Source: Closterium sp. NIES-65 (taxonomy: Eukaryota > Streptophyta > Zygnematophyceae > Desmidiales > Closteriaceae). Taken from it: 64,000 nucleotides of DNA. Numbering within the stretch: the stretch's first letter is position 1; the number at the start of each line of letters is the position of its first letter. Below the pieces are notes generated by a model. The model was not told the DNA's origin and did not search any database. It was given only the letters and a program-made list of their open reading frames with translations. Both the position numbers and the translations under genes were made by a program. Location of the stretch: NCBI GenBank assembly GCA_948144175.1, contig CANXME010000095.1, forward strand, positions 372,001-436,000, in the 5' to 3' direction. Shown here one piece after another: positions 41,341 through 52,860 of the stretch.

Positions 41341-44300
41341 CCTGGCTACGATTACACGTCAGCCAGGGTCGAGCCTGTACACACTGACCACTGCTTCTCC
41401 TCCCGGTACTGAGTCTGGTAGAGTCCCTTCGTCTGGTCAGGTGTTTGCTGCAGCGTCCAGGTCTGGTCATGAGTCTGCCCCCTGTTCGTGTCGCCGTCTG
41501 TCTCAAGAGACTCTCCTCTGGCAGTTCTACCACCCCACCTCTCGACGTGTTCTGTCCTCCCAGGACGTCACGTTCGACGAGTCGGTACCCTACTACCGCC
41601 TCTTCCCCTACCATACTCCGTCCCTCCCCCCGCCCCCGCTCTTCTTGGTACCAGGTCCCCCCCCGGTAGATCCCCTCCCCCCTCAGGGTCCTGCCCCCTC
41701 AGGTGTGTCCCAGGTAGACGCGGTCGAGCCTGTCGAGGTCACTGGTGACTCTGGTGCTGCTGCGGGAGCTGAGCCTGGGGGTGCTGAGACTGGAGGTGCT
41801 ACGCATGGGGGTGCTGAGCCTGGGGGTGCGGAGTCTGGGGGTGCTGAGCCTCGGGGTGCTGAGTTTGGGGGTGCTGAGCCTGGGGGTGCTGGGCCTGGGG
41901 GTGCTGGGCCTAGGGGTGCTGAGACTGGGGGTGCTCCGCCTGGAGGTGCTTTGCTTGAGGGTGCTGAGCCTGGAGGTTCTTCGCCTGGAGGTTCTCCGCC
42001 TGGAGGTGCTTTGTCTCGCCGAGAGCCACTCTCCCCACAGGAGCTGCGTGAGTGGTTTGCCCGACGCTGGAGGCGTGCTACTGGTGCTGGAGGCTTCTTC
42101 GGCTGCAGAGGGTGCTGCTGCCGCGCGTCCCGGAGGTGCTCGTACTGGAGGTACTGGAGCTGCTGGGCCTGAGGGTTCTCCTGGAGCTGGTGCTGCTGAG
42201 GGTGTTGGCGCTGAGACTACTGCTGGCGGTCCGGCTGGCAGTGCTCCTGCTGCTGCTAGGGGTTCTGGAGCTACTGGAGGTGCTGCTGGAGGTGCTGCTG
42301 GAGGTGGTGCTGGAGGTGCTGCTAGAGCGGGTACTCCTGCTGGGGGTACTGGTGCTGTCCATGCTGTTCCTGGCGTCGCCGCGCGGCCCCGACCGTACTT
42401 CGTTTCGCTCCTGCAGCAGGTTCTTGGTCTTACACCTTCTCCTGGTCCTCCTCATCCTCCCTTAGAGGGTCTACAGCTTGTCCAGTCCCAGTCACAGCTA
42501 CAGTCTGCCTCCCCTTTGCCTGCTCCTTCTCCCTACGCTGGTCCGACTGGAGGTCTTACTGAGCGTCGTGAGCCTGCGTCTCGTCCTGCGTCGCCTGTTC
42601 GTCCTGCACGCACTAGTGGTCGCGGTTCGCGTCAGCGTCCTCCTCTTGTCCCTGGCACGCACCGGATGTCTCTGCGTCCGTCTACTGCTCCTCTGCGTGC
42701 CCCTTTGCCTTCTCCTCCTTCTTCCTCTCTTCTTGCTCTTGCCAGCCCGGAGTCGGACTCTCTTCGTGCTGCCAGTGCCACTGTCACGCGTCTCCTTGCT
42801 ACTGCGGTCACTGACCTTTCTTTCGAGTCTTCCGCTGCGTCTGCCCTTGTCGCTGAGCTCGTCGACTTTGCTGCGCGTTGTCGTATAGACTACGCTGCTA
42901 GTCTTGTCGCTGAGTCTGAGTCTGCCTGTCCTCCGTCCGTCGGGGGTGAGTGTGCCCTTGGCACGGACGTCCTTGAGGACAGGCAGGAGGAGTTCCAGTG
43001 TCTGGCCGCCGCTTCACCTCATCTCGCGTCTGTACTGCTCACCCCTGAGGGAGACCCGGATGCACTTGACATCCCGACTCCGCGCTCTTACGCGGAGGCG
43101 ATAGAGGGTCCCTACTCCTCTCAGTGGCAGGCAGCTATGGATGCAGAGATGGCTTCCTGGAAGTCCACAGGCACCTACGTTGACGCTGTCCCCCCTCCTG
43201 GGGCGAACATCGTCAGTGGCATGTGGATCTTCAGGGTGAAGCGGCCGCCGGGTTCTCCGCCTGTCTTCAAGGCACGTTACGTGGCTCGTGGCTTCAGTCA
43301 GCGGCAAGGAGTTGACTACTTTCAGACCTTCTCCCCCACCCCGAAGATGACCAATCTTCGGGTACTGCTGCACGTTGCTGCTCACCATGACTACGAGCTG
43401 CACTCCCTCGACTTCAGCACTGCTTTCTTGCATGGCAGCCTGCACGAGGAGATCTGGCTGCGTCACGCGCCTGGCTTCACTGGGTCTTTCCCTCCTGGTA
43501 CCCAGTGGAGTCTCCGGCGTCCAGTCTACAGTCTCCGCCAGGCACCACGTGAGTGGCATGAAACACTGAGGACTACGTTGGTGGCACTTGGGTTTGCTCC
43601 TTCTACTGCCGACCCGTCGCTGTTTCTGCGCACCGACACCTCTCTGCCGCCGTTCTACATCCTCGTGTACGTCGACGACTTGGTCTTTGCCACAGCTGAC
43701 ACCGCTGGACTCGCCTACGTGAAGTCCGAGCTGCAGAAGAGACACACGTGCACTGACCTGGGTGAACTGCGCAGCTACCTTGGCTTGCAGATCACCCGGG
43801 ACAGAGCACGCCGCACCATTACCCTGACTCAGTCACACATGGTGCAGCAGGTCCTTCAGCGCTTCGGCTTCACGTACTCCTCGCCTCAGGCCACTCCTCT
43901 GCCTACTCGCCACTCGCTCTCAGCTCTGCCTTCGGATGAGTCCGTAGAGTCGAGTGGTCCGTATGCAGAGCTTGTTGGCTGCCTCATGTACCTGATGACC
44001 TGCACACGACCTGACCTTGCATACCCTCTTAGCATTCTCGCATGCTATGTTGCTCCTGGGAGACACCGACCAGAGCACATGGCTGCAGCGAAGAGGGTGT
44101 TGCGCTACTTGTGCAGTACGTCGGGCATGGGGCTAGTGCTTGGAGGGCGCAGTCCAGCGGTCCTCACTAGGCACGCGGACGCTTCTTGGGCTGACGACCA
44201 GGCTACGCAGCGGTCGTCACAGGGTTACACCTTCAGCCTTGGTTCCGGCTCTGTTTCGTGGCGGGCTACCCGCTCGTCTTCTGTTCTCGGCTCCAGTTGT

Positions 44301-44651
44301 GAGGCTGAGATCTACGCCGAGGCTATGGCTGCACAGGAGCTTCGCTGGCTCACCTACCTGCTGACCGACCTTGGAGAGCCGCCTCGTTCTCCTCCAGTCC
44401 TGTACGTAGACAACAAGGCCATGCTGGCCTTGTGTCGAGAGCAGCGACTGGAGCACAGGACAAAGCACATTGCTCTCCGCTACTTTCTTGCTCGTGAGCT
44501 ACAGCAGCGTGGACAGTTGCGACTTGCATACGTGGCCTCTGAGGCCAACACTGCTGATGTCTTCACCAAGGCACTTGCGCCTTGTGATCATCAGCGCTGC
44601 TGCACGCAGCTGGGCCTTGTGCCTGTCTTGCCTCACTTGCTCACTTCTTGA
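41249..44651 (+). pseudogene. Copy E pol without integrase: linker, RT, RNase H
   Basis: The first frame (41249-42172) holds the end of the protease region, the deletion joint and a GGAEPGG-type linker. A one-base insertion near 42090 moves the reading to the frame that continues to 44651. RT starts near 43130 (MDAEMASWKSTGTYVDAVPP, LDFSTAFLHGSLHEEIW, YSLRQAPREWHE, YVDDLVFA near 43668). RNase H follows: HADASWADDQATQRSS, SSCEAEIYAEAMAAQ, YVDNKAMLALCREQ, SEANTADVFTKALAPCDHQ. The ORF from 42090 to the end is uninterrupted, so RT and RNase H may still be made. Confidence 0.9.
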
Positions 44652-44863
44652 CCTTGCTTGTACCTTCACCTATATATACTCTCGCTCTTGCTCGCTTGAC
44701 TCTTGTATATCTCTATATGTGATCTTGCATGTGAACTGGCATTCTGGCCTTTGAACTTGTGCTCGGAATGTGTGGTGACTTTGTGATCCACCCTGAGCTT
44801 TGCTTTGCTTTGCTTGACTGGTCTTGTGACCCCTTGTTCTCCCCCACTTTGCCCATGGGGGTG

Positions 44864-44997
44864 TGTCAGAACATTATAGCTTACTTATTTGTGTAGGCTA
44901 TAGTGGGGTATCCCATAGGGGGTACAACCCAATTAGGGTTTCCTATTTGTACTCACTTCGTTCATTGTCATTCCATTCCCTCGTTCACTTATTCTCA
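44864..44997 (+). repeat. 3' LTR of copy E
   Basis: Same 134 bp as the 5' LTR with one visible change (CATTGTCATT for CATAGTCATT). The tract CCCATGGGGGTG precedes it. Confidence 0.94.
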
Positions 44998-45002
44998 CGA
45001 GT

Positions 45003-45031
45003 TTGAAAATAAATCCCGTGCGGGACCTCCT
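45003..45031 (-). pseudogene. Fragment J, upstream remnant
   Basis: 29 bases coding SRTGFIFKL on the minus strand, the missing N-terminal side of the RNase H fragment at 38019-38403. Confidence 0.8.
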
Positions 45032-45209
45032 TGTCAGAATGTGTAGTTTGTCTAGCCTGCAGTGGGGTACTCTATAGTGAGTACGGCCCCTTAGGGTTTC
45101 CTATATGTATCCACCTGCTTGCTAGTAAAACACCCCCTTTGCTCATTCTCTCTTGCCTAGCTAGCTAAACCCTAGCTATGGCTCCTGCATTCCTCGTACT
45201 ATTCTCACA
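45032..45209 (+). repeat. Element G, first LTR
   Basis: 178 bp; core CCTGCAGTGGGGTACTC, GAGTACGGCCCC and TTAGGGTTTCCTATATGTA. Confidence 0.85.
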
Positions 45210-46396
45210 TGCTATCAGAGTGGTTACGCTCCTAGCCTGTGGGCCCGCCTCCTTCCGCTGCCATACTGTCTGCTGCGTGCCCCGTGGTGTGCGATGTTCA
45301 TTTTCTCTTCCCGCCACGAGCTCGGGGCGCATGGCGGTTTTCTGCCCGCCATGCGCTCGGGGCGCGTGGCGGTATCCTGCCCGCCGCGCGCCCCAGGAAC
45401 GCGCGGCGGTTTCGTCGCCCGTCGTGGCGCCCCGGGGGCCCGCGCGTCCCCCCCTCCCGTCGCCTGTCGTGGCGTCCCGGGGGCCCGCGCACCCCCCCTC
45501 CTCCCCTCGCCCGTCGTCGCGTCTCGGGGGCCTGCGCGTCGCCCCTTCTCTCGTTGCCCGTCGTGGCGTCCCGGGGGCCCGCGCGTCGCCCCTCCTACCG
45601 TCGCCCGTCGAAGCGCCCCGGGGGGCCTGCGCGCCGCCCTTCCCGTCGCCCGCTGCGGCGCCCTGGGGGCCCGCGCGTCGCCCCTCCCTCTCGTCGCCCG
45701 TCGAAGCGCCCTGGGGGCTGCGCGCTGCCCGTTCCCGTCGCCCGTCGCAGCGCCCCAGGGACCCGTGCGCCACCTACATTTAGGGTATGGGGTGGAGGGT
45801 GTGGGGGTGGCGGGTGTGTGAGCCGTCCCCTGCTCCTCCTCCTCCCCCGTCTCGCACTGCTGCAGCTGCCGCTGAGGGGGGTGGGTGTGTGGGAGCCGTG
45901 GGAGTAGTGCTTGGGGGGTGTCGTGGGAGTGAAGCTAGGGGTGCGGCAAGGGGTGTGTGAACGGGAGTTTTGGGACAAAGGGGGAGGTTGAAGGGGGGGT
46001 GGCCGCCGTGAAGCCAGCAGCTCCAGTCGCCCGTGAGACCGTTGCGCCAGTTGCCTGTGAGCCCGTTGATCCAGTCGCCCGTGAGCCTGTTGCTCCAGTC
46101 GCTCGAGAGTCAGTTGTTCATGCCGCTCGTCTAGCCGCGGAGCCAGTTACTCCAGTTGCCCGTAGTGCCAGTTGCTCCAGTTGCCAGTGTGCCAGTTGCT
46201 CCAGTTGCCCGTGTGCCAGTTGCTCCAGTTGTGCCATATGCCAGCAGCTTCAGCTGCCGCCCACTACCTCCTCTCCTTTCATAGTCCCTCCTCCTCCTCA
46301 CTAGCCCTCTGTGATAGCCTCTAGCTTTGCTTATATTTGTAAACAATGAACTGTTGCTTGTTGTGCTGATCATACCCCACTTTAACTATGGGGGTG
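45210..46396 (+). repeat. Element G internal region, GC-rich repeats
   Basis: 45360-45780 is an imperfect tandem of roughly 45-60 bp units (GTCGCCCGTCGTGGCG, CCCCGGGGGCCCGCGCG). 46020-46240 is an 18-30 bp tandem around CCAGTTGCTCCAGTTGCC. The region 46250-46396 matches the 3' untranslated region at 54290-54480 of the TRIM. No gene product is supported on either strand. Confidence 0.75.
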
Positions 46397-46574
46397 TGCC
46401 AGAATGTGTAGTTTGTCTAGCCTCCAGTGGGGTACTCTATAGTGAGTACGGCCCCTTAGGGTTTCCTATATATATCCACCTGCTTGCTAGTAAAACGCCT
46501 CCTTTGCTCATTCTCTCTTGCCTAGATAGCTAAACCCTAGCTATGGCTCCTGCATTCCTCGTACGATTCTCACA
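46397..46574 (+). repeat. Element G/G2, second LTR
   Basis: 178 bp, collinear with 45032-45209. It is followed directly by Gag-type coding sequence of G2, with no primer-binding site. Confidence 0.83.
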
Positions 46575-46655
46575 CGTGCTACTGCTATTGCTGCTGGTGG
46601 AGGTGTTGCTGGGAGTGCTCGAGGTGCCGCCGCCCAGCCCCACCGAGCCACCCTG

Positions 46656-46687
<32 letters not shown>

Positions 46688-48056
46688 CGTGCTACTGCTG
46701 CAGCTAGTGGGGGTACTACTGGGAGAGCTGGAGGTGGTGCTGGTGCTGGAGGCGCTGGAGGTGCGGCTGGGAGTACTGGAGGTGCTGCTGGTGTTGGAGG
46801 TGCTGGACCTACTACTGACCGTCAGTGCCTGTCATGGCCACTATCACGGCAGTTGCAGCGGCTAGGGGTGGACAGCAGCGGTCATTGCCTCTCTCGGACG
46901 ACCCCACCCCTCAGCAGCTTCGTGAGTGGGTTATTCAGCGATGCAGTCCTGGTGGTGAAGGTTTTGGTTTTATGTGGCCTCGGCGACCTCGCGACAGTGC
47001 TTCTCAACGATGCGTCCCTGGTCGTGTAGAGGCTGCTGCTCTCGGTTCTAGTGAGTCTGCAGCCGCTCTAGGTGCTGGTGAGTCTGCTGCAGCTCTAGGT
47101 GCTTGTGAGTCTGCCGACGCTCTAGGTACTAGTGCGTCTACTGCCATAGGTCCTGCCTCAGCTGAGGCCTTGCACACTTTAACGCTTGACTCAGGCGCGT
47201 CACGTTGCTTCTTTCGTGATTGCACCACAGTCACACCACTCGCAGCACCTGTCCCAGTCTCATTGGCTGACCTCACTAGGGGCCCAGTAGTTGCGCGAGC
47301 CTCCACTGTGCTCCCGTGTCCGGCAGTCCCCTCCGGGTCTCTCTCAGGTCTCCACCTCTCCGCGAGGTACTCTCTCACCAGACTCTCCTCTGGCACCACC
47401 GCCTAGGTCACCTCTCCCTGCCGCGTCTTTGCAGCATGCACTCACGTCTCCTTGTCTCTGGCCTTCCTTGGTCCCTGCCCTCCCTCCCGCGCTCACCTGT
47501 CCCGCTGTGCCTTCTCTGCGTCAAGGGGCGGCAGCGCGCCGCTCCTCACTCCTCCGAGTTTCCTCCGACCACTGCTCCTCTGCAGACTCCCCACATGGAC
47601 GTTTGAGGCCCGGCCCCCGTCGGTGGAACGGACCACGAGCGCTACTTCCTGCTGGTTGTTGACGACTAGACACGCTACACCACTGTCTCCCCCTTGCGGC
47701 GCAAGGCGGACGTCAGCGGTGTTTTGATCCCCTAGATCTGTTCTAATCGTCGCCAGCTGCGTGTTTGGTTTCGTCGGGACTTCCCAGTCCTGCGTCTGCA
47801 CTCTGACAGGGGCGGTGAGTTCTCTTCTGACCTCCTTCTGTCGAGTCGAGGGCATTCGCTAGTCGTTCACGCTTCCGGCCTCTCCTCAACAAAATGGGAT
47901 TGCTGAGCGTCCCATTGGCTTGATCATGGAGGTTACTCGTACCTCCATGATCCATGCGGCTGCTCCCCATTTTCTGTGGCCGTTTACGGTCCGATACGCT
48001 CCGCATCAGCTCAACCTCTAGCCTCGTGTCTTTGAGCTAGAGACCTCGCCCACACT
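46575..48056 (+). pseudogene. Fragment G2: copia gag-protease-integrase (family 1-like)
   Basis: Starts in the Gly-rich Gag tract (GCTGGTGGAGGT repeats, about 46585-46800), then DDPTPQQLREWVIQRC (about 46895-46945) and the protease motif LDSGASRCFFRDCTTVTPL (about 47185-47240), which keeps DSG. About 200 bp between protease and pre-integrase is missing. LSHQTLLWHHRLGHLSLPRL, C..C, HMDV and the integrase core (LRLHSDRGGEFSS near 47795) follow with stops (for example TGA at 47605) and frameshifts. The fragment stops in mid-integrase at 48056, where minus-strand copy H begins. Confidence 0.82.
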
Positions 48057-48820
48057 CCTCGAATGCACACGATATCGCTATCTTCCTCGAAGGCATGCGG
48101 ATGCTCGACGTAGATTATCGCGTCGACGATCGCGTTTAGGAACGCATTTGAGACGTCGATCTGGCGGAGTGGGCACTGCTTCACGGCTACGATGCAGATG
48201 AGGATTCGCACGGAGGTGTGACGTCCAATAGGTTCGAAGGTTTTGTTACAGTCGACAAATTGGGTTTGTTCGAAGTCGCAAACTACCCAATGTACTTTGT
48301 ATTTGCCGATGGCGCCGTCTGCGAGAGTCTTGATTCTGAACACCCATTTTCCGGCGAGAATTTTCCTTCCATTTGTGTGCCGGCGTGGTACCAGCTTCCA
48401 GGTTCCACTGCCTCTAGAGTGCAGCGACTTCTGCGGCCATGGTTGCTCTCATTTTCCGGCATTAGGTCCCTGCAGAGCCTGGCGGACAGTGGTAGGCTCG
48501 ACGAGCTGCTGGTTACCACGGATGGTGATGGCGAGGCCAAGGATGCGAAGTCCGGTGAGGTTGGATTCGGCTGCGTCGGTTACTTTGACCACGTCGTCGT
48601 CATCGCCAGGGATGTCGCGAATGGTGTCGCGAGAAGAGTTGCCGTTGGGGTCGTCTTCCCCTAGTGAGTGCATTTCTGCACTTTCGTAATTGTGTTGTGC
48701 TTGTACTGCTTCGTGTTGATCAGAATCGGTTGGAAAGAATGTTGCGGTGCCGAACTCCTCCGTAACGGGTACGAAGGGTGCCTTTCCTGTAGTTGGTTCC
48801 TCTGGCTGTTCTCCTGCCAC
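48057..48820 (-). pseudogene. Copy H RT N-terminus and linker
   Basis: RT block WVFRIKTLADGAIGKYKVHWVVCDFEQTQFVDCNKTFEPIGRHTSVRILICIVAVK, RQIDVSNAFLNAIVDAIIYVEHP, then lost at 48057 before the YVDD box. The upstream linker includes LGLAITIRGNQQLVEPTTVRQALQGP, the usual start of the copia RT region. Confidence 0.83.
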
Positions 48821-48959
48821 GTCAACGTTGTCTTGATCGATTACGTAGCTGTGCTGTCCCCAGAAGATGTTGTCCGGTGCGTGTTGTGCATTGTGGTGCT
48901 GACGGTACAGTGGCAGGGTCAGCCTTTCGTAGAAGATGCAGTCACATGAACGCGTGACT

Positions 48960-49776
48960 CGGTGGGTGGCGAAGTCAAGAATATTCCAAGGCTGGTACTA
49001 CGGTTCGATTCCAGTGGATGCCCCAGCGTGCGCGGTCTTCAAAATTTCCAGTTCAGGCAGTATGAGGACGGTGCTGTTCCATGCACCCGAAAACCCGACG
49101 TGCGTGTGTCTGGATTTTTACCAGTCCACTTCTTGAAGGGTGAGGTGTTGTTGGTCAGGGCCTCTGAAGAGAGCATGTTGTGGAGGCATACAACATGCGA
49201 CATCATGAAGGGCCAATAGATGGTTGTTACAGATGACTTCTTCATGAGAGCTCGCATTTTTGTCGCGATGCTCCTGTTGGTTCTCTGCGCCAATCCCTTC
49301 TGCTCGTGAGCATAGGGGAGGGATATCATCTTCTGGATTCCCTCCTCCGCACAGAGGGTTTTGAAGTCCTCTGTCTGGTACTCTAGTGCTCCGTCTGGCT
49401 GGAAGGCTTTCAGCTTCTTGCCTTCGCTCAGCGTTTCTCCTATTTTCAGCCACAGATAGAAGCAGTTGTAAGCGACGTGGCGATTAGAGACATTTGCAGC
49501 CCAGACGAAGCGCGTGCTGGCATCGATGAAGGTGATTGTGTACTGCTCCCCTTTTAGTCCTTTCGCCTTCAGTACCAAAAAGTCACTATAAACCTTGTCG
49601 GGGGGTTTGTACCGCTCGGCTCCATGTATCTTCTCAGCGAAGGGAGTGTGACGCAGTGCAGCTACTGGGCAGGCGGTGCAGTTGGGTAGGTCTTCTATTG
49701 GCTTGAGTAATTTTCCGTCAGGCAGTAATAGTGCGTCTTCAGCGAACACTTTGCCGTTGATGCAGTTGTTGAGCAC
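48960..49776 (-). pseudogene. Copy H pre-integrase and integrase
   Basis: Pre-integrase zinc residues (CTACPVAALRHTPF), then YSDFLVLKAKG, FIDASTRFVWAANV, KAFQPDGALEYQTEDFK (the second Asp region reads QPDGALE rather than SDGGGE) and SLPYAHEQKGLAQRTNRS (Q-R where the conserved A-E-R is normal). The catalytic Glu seems changed, so it is inactive. The frame is open for about 245 codons. Confidence 0.82.
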
Positions 49777-49872
49777 CTCAATTGACGGATGCCCGAGTCA
49801 TTTGTGCCAAATGTCAGGATCAGTGTGATATCCCCGAGTGCGAGCGTAGAGTTGCTTCTCTCGTGCCAAAAC

Positions 49873-50970
49873 TTATTCTGCGGTTTCCTTTCCCACTTCT
49901 TCCGCAGGTTCTTCCGGTACGAGAACTTCAACTGCTGTCGCGTGGAGCGTCTCGGGTCTTGCTCCGTGGTATGTTCTGTTGGAGTCGCCGATAGTGGTGG
50001 TGTCAATCGTCACAAGAAGCTCCAACGGTCCTTCTGGAGGTGTCGGCATGACTCTCGGGCGACGATCTTCTAGATGGGTGATTTCGCCTTCTTCGAATAC
50101 GTTGTCTCCAATCGCTACTCCCCTTGTCTCAAGCCAAAGATAGCTTCTTCCGTCCGTCGTGATTGGGATGAGGTGAGGTCCATATTCAGTGAGCAATTCC
50201 TCTTCGGCTTCTTTTGGTGCTGCTTCAGTAACCTCTGGTTCTTCTTCCTCTGCAGTCTCGGGCCATCCTCCCTCTGCTTCAACGGCTTCTCCGGGGCGTG
50301 CTCCGCATCCTGTGCCACGTGTTGCCCAAGCTACATCCACTGCGTCCCATCCTTTGGTCGTGTTCCAGCTAGTAGGTTGTTCAACTTTGGGACAAATTTC
50401 TCATGCCCATCCTTTGGTTGAGCTTTCTCCTCTTTCTCCATCCGAGCTGATTTCTTCTCCTTCAACTGCCTATGGTCCGGTGTCTGCAGGGTTCGTTGTT
50501 AAAGCAACAGGTACCGCAAGAGCTCGGAAGGTTCTGTCTGGGCCCAGTCGTTGGTAGTTCGTTTCCTTCGGGAGGCTCCAGGTCAGTGGTGACGGATGTC
50601 CAGGAGGATCAAGAAGAAGGGTGCGATCTCTGTCGCCGGTGTTTCCGTGTGAGTCGAAGTTGAGCACGAACACTCCGTTTTCGCTTTTTGCCTTGCCGAG
50701 TGTGTGCAGTTCGATGCCGCATTTCACCAATTGGTCGATTGAGAGGAGATTGAACAGAAGCTCTGGTATGACAAGCACGTCGCTGATGTGGATGCGGAAG
50801 TTTGGATCCTTCGACTCCAGCTGGATCTGACCGCGCCTCTTCGCCCAGATTGACTGATTGTTGGTGACAATGATTTCACCTTCGTTGAAGAGCTCCTCGC
50901 TGTTGAGGATGAATGTGCTGGACGAGACCATGTGCTGACCGCAGCAGCTATCCTGGTACCACTTGTTCAC
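49873..50970 (-). pseudogene. Copy H protease and following region
   Basis: MNKWYQDSCCGQHMVSSSTFIL carries DSC where DSG is expected, as in copy C. It is followed by IWAKRRGQIQLES, LFNLLSIDQLVKCGIELH and NGVFVLNFDSHGN, the standard protease C-terminus and pre-integrase link. The acidic frame 50340-49873 is Glu-rich linker. Confidence 0.75.
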
Positions 50971-50974
50971 GTCC

Positions 50975-52170
50975 TTCTTCTTCTTCTTCTTCTTCTTGAT
51001 GTCCTAGGAGTGAGGTAATGTTTACGATCCTAGGAGTGAGGTGATGTTCCATGTCATGATCGTCTTCGTATGTCCATCCTTCCTCTTCCAATGCGATGCG
51101 TACAGGTGGTGACTCCTGGATCCATTGTGGCACTTCTTAGTCGTGCTGGATGCACCCGACTATCAGCTCGTCGAAGGTGGGGTCGTTCTCCTCTCCTTCT
51201 TCGACTGAGGCCTCAGCTCGTGTCTGTGGTGGATCTTGAAACATGTCTTCCCAAGAGCGAAAGGACCGGTAGTGATGGTTAGTTCAGGGAGGTCCGCGAC
51301 GCACCATGCAGGTTAACACGTTGTTCTTCCCTCTTTTTGTTTGCATAGATGCGCGCCGAAGCTTGAGACGTGCTGGCGACGGTGGGCGGGGACACAGTCT
51401 AGTTGCGCATTGGTGGTCCGGTTGCTTGCTGGTAAGGTGCTCCTTCCTGTTGCCTTTGTCAGTAGTTGCCGGTGTTGTTACCGTTCAGCTTCCTGCACTC
51501 CTTGATGGTGTGTCCCGTTTTCTTGCAGTATTTGCAGAAGAGTCTCTTCTTGTCTGGTGGTCCTTCTGCGCTTGTATAAAACGCGATTTTCTCCTTCTTG
51601 TTGCCTCTCTCGTTGTACGTGTCGATTTCTTGCTGTTCAGAGAGGAGCAAGGCGCTGAGGGAAGTTACGCTGAGCGTGCCTTAGGTGTGGAGGAGTGACT
51701 TGCAGTGGCGCCAGTCCGGACTCAGTCCAGCGAGAATGATGGTGACGAACATATCGTTAGGGAAGTTTCCGCCATTTTTCTTGAATTGACCTCTCAGATT
51801 TCTGCAGCGATTGATGTATGGCCCTGCTTTTTCTCCAGGGAAAATTCTGACGTTGTTCAGCTGGTTTATTTACGACTAAGAGTTACCGAGTTGGTTGCCA
51901 TGTGGCATGTGCGCAGGTGTTCCCAAGATTGCTGCGCGGGCGCCCACTCGTTCTTGAAGGAGCGAATGCTGAGTTGCTCCTCGGGCGACAGGTTCCCGAT
52001 CAGGACGGTGAAGGCGAGCAGCGAATCGTTGTAGTACTGGGTCTTCTCTTGAGGTCAGCCGTTGGTCGAGAAGGGTAAGGAGTCGTCGTAGTACATCCAG
52101 ATCTATGTGCTTTGAGCTAGGAGTTAAAGATAAAGGCACAATATTGAATGGTATGAGTTGTTGCAAAGGG
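50975..52170 (-). pseudogene. Copy H gag remnants
   Basis: Zinc knuckle CKYCKKTGHTIKECRK (C-x2-C-x4-H-x4-C, about 51545-51498). Upstream, 52166-51700 gives Gag-like fragments in shifting frames. A (CTT)n tract at 50966-50998 and a duplicated GTCCTAGGAGTGAGGT at 51001-51040 are local repeats. Confidence 0.65.
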
Positions 52171-52560
52171 ATTCGCTGCTACGACAGGGCCCACTTCTCA
52201 ACTATCGGGCCAATTGAGCCCGTCAAGCCGTCCAGGTTTCAATCCCACCGTCGGATTCTAGAACAACAGACCGACGATCTCACTTGATTACGAGCTGCAT
52301 CCGAGCACCCCCGAGTCTCCTCCCGGGTTCGCTATCTCACCTGATTACCCCTGAGTCTCCTCCCGGGTTCGCTGCTACTCACGAGAATGGTCTCTCGCGC
52401 TACAACATCGATCTCCCGGGTTTGCCAGTGTCGCTTGACGTACCCGAGACAACTTCAACAAGTGGTACCTGGTTAGGTGATGTGGGCAACACATGGTCGG
52501 ATCAACAACATTTATCGTCAATCAGAGGTGTTTATGTTATTTGTGCAAGATAACTGCTGC
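52171..52560. repeat. Spacer with a short tandem repeat
   Basis: No gene found. A unit containing GAGTCTCCTCCCGGGTTCGC occurs twice (about 52313-52332 and 52352-52371), with TCTCACCTGATTAC-like flanks. The rest is unassigned. Confidence 0.45.
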
Positions 52561-52860
52561 AAACAACAATAGACTAAAGGTTTTTTGAAATCGGCAAAGT
52601 TCTTCTGCAGTCAGGAGACACCAACTTCACCATCCACGCCGGCAACGTTTTGGTCGTCGACAATCTTCACTTCAACCTCCTCTCTACAGCACAGCTCATG
52701 AAATTTGGATTCTATTTTACAGGAAGACCTACATCGGAAAGGCGGTTGATGAAGACGGCATGTTCGTTCTCAACTTCGACTCACAATCAAACGACTGCGA
52801 TACTGACTGAGTACTTCTCCTGAAGACGACCACATCTCTGTCACCTCCAACATGGACGCA
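52561..52860 (+). pseudogene. Fragment K: copia protease/pre-integrase remnant
   Basis: Plus-strand frames give GDTNFTIHAGNVLVVDNLHFNLLSTAQLMKFG, then after a shift TYIGKAVDEDGMFVLNFDSQ, matching the segment just after the protease in copies C and H. About 300 bp survives. Confidence 0.6.

Larger units (their letters stand above)
38404..44997 (+). mobile_element. Copy E: young, integrase-deleted copia element (family 1)
   Basis: 134-bp LTRs at 38404-38537 and 44864-44997 differ by a single base by eye, and the target duplication CGAGT is perfect (38399-38403, 44998-45002), so this is the youngest clear insertion here. The internal region has a PBS-like TGGTATCGAGCAGG (38538), a GC-rich leader, gag, protease and intact-looking RT and RNase H. 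It lacks the whole pre-integrase and integrase core: the protein runs from SQETLLW directly into QFYHPTSRRVLSSQDV near 41520. It is probably non-autonomous. Confidence 0.95.
45032..46574 (+). mobile_element. Element G: non-coding LTR element (1.5 kb)
   Basis: Two 178-bp LTR-like repeats, 45032-45209 and 46397-46574 (TGTCAGAATG / TGCCAGAATG to ATTCTCACA), flank 1,187 bp. The PBS-like TGCTATCAGAGTGG follows the first (45210) and the tract ACTATGGGGGTG precedes the second. No pol domain is seen. The flanking pentamers CTCCT and CGTGC do not match, so the two LTRs may not stem from one insertion. Both carry the family 1 LTR core. Confidence 0.8.
48057..52170 (-). mobile_element. Copy H: old copia element, minus strand, truncated
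   Basis: Coding order on the minus strand: degenerate gag with a zinc knuckle (about 52170-51450), protease (50970-50470), linker (50340-49873), pre-integrase and integrase (49776-48960), INT-RT linker (48820-48449) and RT start (48370-48057). LTRs were not found at either end. Its proteins are related to copy C rather than to family 1. Many stops and shifts mark it as old. Confidence 0.82.

Noticed and set aside
45165..45978. Overlapping Arg/Pro/Ala-rich frames on both strands
   Set aside because: GC-rich tandem repeat inside element G; no domain and equal openness on both strands.
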